This document shows positions 39,571 through 41,068 of a stretch of DNA of 41,068 bases, piece by piece. The stretch spans positions 1 through 41,068 of the forward strand of contig LVBW01000012.1 of the NCBI GenBank assembly GCA_001604585.1. Reading direction: 5' to 3'. Numbering within the stretch: position 1 is the first letter of the stretch; each line of letters opens with the position of its first letter. A program made the translations under genes and the position numbers. The notes under the pieces were generated by a model, which was not told where the DNA came from, made no database searches, and saw only the letters and a list, made by a program, of their open reading frames with translations. Source of the DNA: Puniceicoccales bacterium Verruco_02. Lineage in GTDB: Bacteria; Verrucomicrobiota; Verrucomicrobiia; Opitutales; Oceanipulchritudinaceae.

Positions 39571-40725
39571 ATGTCAGCACATAATACAGAGGCCGGTTTC
39601 CGGTACGAGCTTCAAAAGCTCGCACCCGGCCTTGTGCTGCTTCTTTGCTGCTGCTGCCTGCTGATGGTGGGGCTGCTGGTCCTGTACAGCGCGGGCCTTG
39701 GCGAGGCTGGCCCGCCGCAGACATTTATCCGCAAGCAGGCGGTGTTCGCCTTTGTCGGAGCTTTCGCGATGTTCTTTATCTGGCGCATTGACCTAGAATG
39801 GCCCCGCCGCCTTGTGATACCGATAGCCATCGCAAGTGTGGCGCTTCTAGCATCGGTGCTTATCCCCGGCGTGGCCAGGGAGATCAACGGTTCGCGCCGC
39901 TGGCTGGATCTTGGCCCGGTGAACATGCAGGTGTCCGACTTTGCCAAGATTGGCTTTTTATTCGTACTCGCCCACTACCTCGCCTCCGAACAGAGGCGGA
40001 TCAAGACTTTCAAGCGCGGCTACGTCCTGCCTCTTTGCATCGTGGGCACGGCCTTCATGCTAATCATCCTTCAGCCCGACTATGGGACGGCTCTGCTCGT
40101 GGGCGTTGTGGGCGGGGCGCTCATCTTCATGGCCGGGGCGCGGATGCTATACATCGTGCCAACGGCCCTTGCCGGGCTGGCGCTGTTCAGTGTGGCTGTT
40201 TACATGAACCCGGTGCGTCTCAAGCGCATCGTGAGCTTTCTCGACGTGGAGGGTAACAAGAGCGAGGGTTCCTACCAGCTCTGGCAGGGCATCATAGCCT
40301 TTGGCAGCGGAGGGCTTGGCGGGGTGGGCCTTGGCAGCGGCCGCCAGCAGAATTCCCTGCCCGAGGTTCATACGGACTTTGTCTTCGCCATCGTGGGCGA
40401 GGAGCTGGGCTTTGTGTGGACTAGCGCCGTTGTGCTGCTCTTTCTCACGATACTTGTCGTTGCAGTGTCGCGCCTTCGAAACGCGCCCAACATGTACCAG
40501 TTTTTGCTCGTAAGCGGTGCCTTGCTACTTCTCACCCTTCAGGCGCTCATCAATTTTGGCGTCGTCACGGGCTGCCTACCCACCAAGGGCATGAGCCTGC
40601 CTTTCATTTCCTACGGTGGCTCCAACCTGGTGGCCACCTGCATACTGGTGGGCATCATACTCAACGGCATAAGCCGATGGGGCAGGGTGTCCAGCCTAAC
40701 CCCCAACGAGGTAATTCGTTCATGA
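39571..40725 (+). CDS. ftsW: Septal peptidoglycan polymerase FtsW (SEDS family)
   Basis: FtsW polymerises lipid II at the septum with FtsI. 384 aa with ten helices. SEDS signatures: VLYSAGLGEAGPPQTFIRKQ, GSRRWLDLGPVNMQVSDFAK, LIILQPDYGTALLVGVVGGA, QLWQGIIAFGSGGLGGVGLG SGRQQNSLPEVHTDFVFAIV GEELGF in successive stretches, and the end LPTKGMSLPFISYGGSNLVA. The conserved periplasmic Asp is in PEVHTDF. The ATG at 39571 is chosen; an upstream open frame to 39433 is inside the LysM gene. It overlaps murG as ATGA. Confidence 0.95.
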   Translation: MSAHNTEAGFRYELQKLAPGLVLLLCCCCLLMVGLLVLYSAGLGEAGPPQTFIRKQAVFAFVGAFAMFFIWRIDLEWPRRLVIPIAIASVALLASVLIPGVAREINGSRRWLDLGPVNMQVSDFAKIGFLFVLAHYLASEQRRIKTFKRGYVLPLCIVGTAFMLIILQPDYGTALLVGVVGGALIFMAGARMLYIVPTALAGLALFSVAVYMNPVRLKRIVSFLDVEGNKSEGSYQLWQGIIAFGSGGLGGVGLGSGRQQNSLPEVHTDFVFAIVGEELGFVWTSAVVLLFLTILVVAVSRLRNAPNMYQFLLVSGALLLLTLQALINFGVVTGCLPTKGMSLPFISYGGSNLVATCILVGIILNGISRWGRVSSLTPNEVIRS

Positions 40726-41068
40726 GTCGCTTTGTCATAGCGTGCGGAGGTACGGGCGGGCATCTGGCACCGGGCATCTCGGTGGCGGAAGAGCTTGTTC
40801 GCAAGGGACATGACTGCGTACTGCTTGTCAGTCGCAAGGACGTGGACCGGCGTCTTTCGTCCAAGTATGAGGGGTTGCGCTTTGTGCAGGGTCCGGGCTT
40901 GGGTATGTCGCTCAACCCCCTGCGCTTTGCATTGTTTCTTGCCAGTCAGGTGAAGGCTCTTGTCTTTGCCTTCCGCCTGTTAAGAGAGAGGCCCGCCGCC
41001 GTGATGGCCTTTGGTGGCTTCACCTCGGCGGGGCTAGTGATCGCTGCATGGTGCAAGCGCATCCCTGT
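40722..41068 (+). CDS. murG: MurG, lipid I GlcNAc transferase (3' end cut by window)
   Basis: N-terminal 115 codons of MurG, which adds GlcNAc to lipid I to give lipid II on the inner face of the membrane. The start MSRFVIACGGTGGHLAPGIS has the G-loop GGTGGHLAPG of the GT28 family. GLGMSLNPLRFALFLASQVK and PAAVMAFGGFTSAGLVIAAW are family stretches (second G-loop FGGF). The start overlaps the ftsW stop by 4 bp. The C-terminal UDP-GlcNAc-binding domain lies beyond the window. Confidence 0.95.
   Translation, partial: MSRFVIACGGTGGHLAPGISVAEELVRKGHDCVLLVSRKDVDRRLSSKYEGLRFVQGPGLGMSLNPLRFALFLASQVKALVFAFRLLRERPAAVMAFGGFTSAGLVIAAWCKRIP

Noticed and set aside
1-41068. CRISPR array, insertion sequence, toxin-antitoxin or phage-defence genes
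   Set aside because: I looked for regular repeats, transposase motifs and typical small operon pairs and found none that hold up.

Overview
The window looks like a chromosomal piece of a Gram-negative, moderately high-GC bacterium, most likely a member of the Verrucomicrobiota (Opitutae-like). The reasons are outer-membrane proteins (a TonB-dependent receptor, a small beta-barrel), a meso-DAP-type MurE, a PEP-CTERM sorting tail, an ECF sigma/membrane anti-sigma pair and poor use of Shine-Dalgarno sites. The lineage call is inference from gene content, not a phylogeny.

Layout. 1-2.7 kb (minus): LytTR response regulator (cut by the window edge), its LytS/YehU-type histidine kinase (ATGA overlap), and an outer-membrane beta-barrel protein. 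3-5.2 kb (plus): a polytopic GT-C-like membrane protein and a tRNA-Ala(GGC) with its own promoter and terminator. 5.2-9.2 kb: a CNNM/CBS membrane protein, a tiny basic protein, a relic PEP-CTERM tail, and an ECF sigma/anti-sigma pair. 9.2-13.4 kb: rarA, a DUF3568-type lipoprotein, proC, tadA and a sigma-28-family factor. 13.5-18.5 kb: a long leader, then a TonB-dependent receptor and a secreted, probably beta-helical partner. 18.6-22.5 kb (minus): a glycosyltransferase coupled to a serine-palmitoyltransferase-like enzyme, then an unknown protein, surE and a DEDD exonuclease. 22.6-28.6 kb: a non-coding, probably structured transcript, an NtrC-type regulator, a methyltransferase, a Nif3-like protein, an esterase with a possible attenuated leader, a CheY-like protein and tlyA.

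28.7-41.1 kb (plus) is a division and cell wall (dcw) cluster: MraZ boxes, mraZ, a 62-codon ORF, rsmH, ftsL, ftsI, murE, murF, mraY, murD, a triple-LysM lipoprotein, ftsW and murG (cut). Most murE-to-murG junctions are overlapping start/stop pairs, as expected for one operon making lipid II and building the septum. The LysM lipoprotein between murD and ftsW is the unusual member.

No CRISPR array, transposase, phage or defence island was seen. The least explained parts are two minus-strand RNA-like loci (about 22.57-22.85 kb and 27.15-27.26 kb), the TonB/beta-helix pair with its 440-bp leader, the SPT-like/glycosyltransferase pair, and two small ORFs outside normal size cut-offs. All homology statements come from reading motifs by eye; no search was run.
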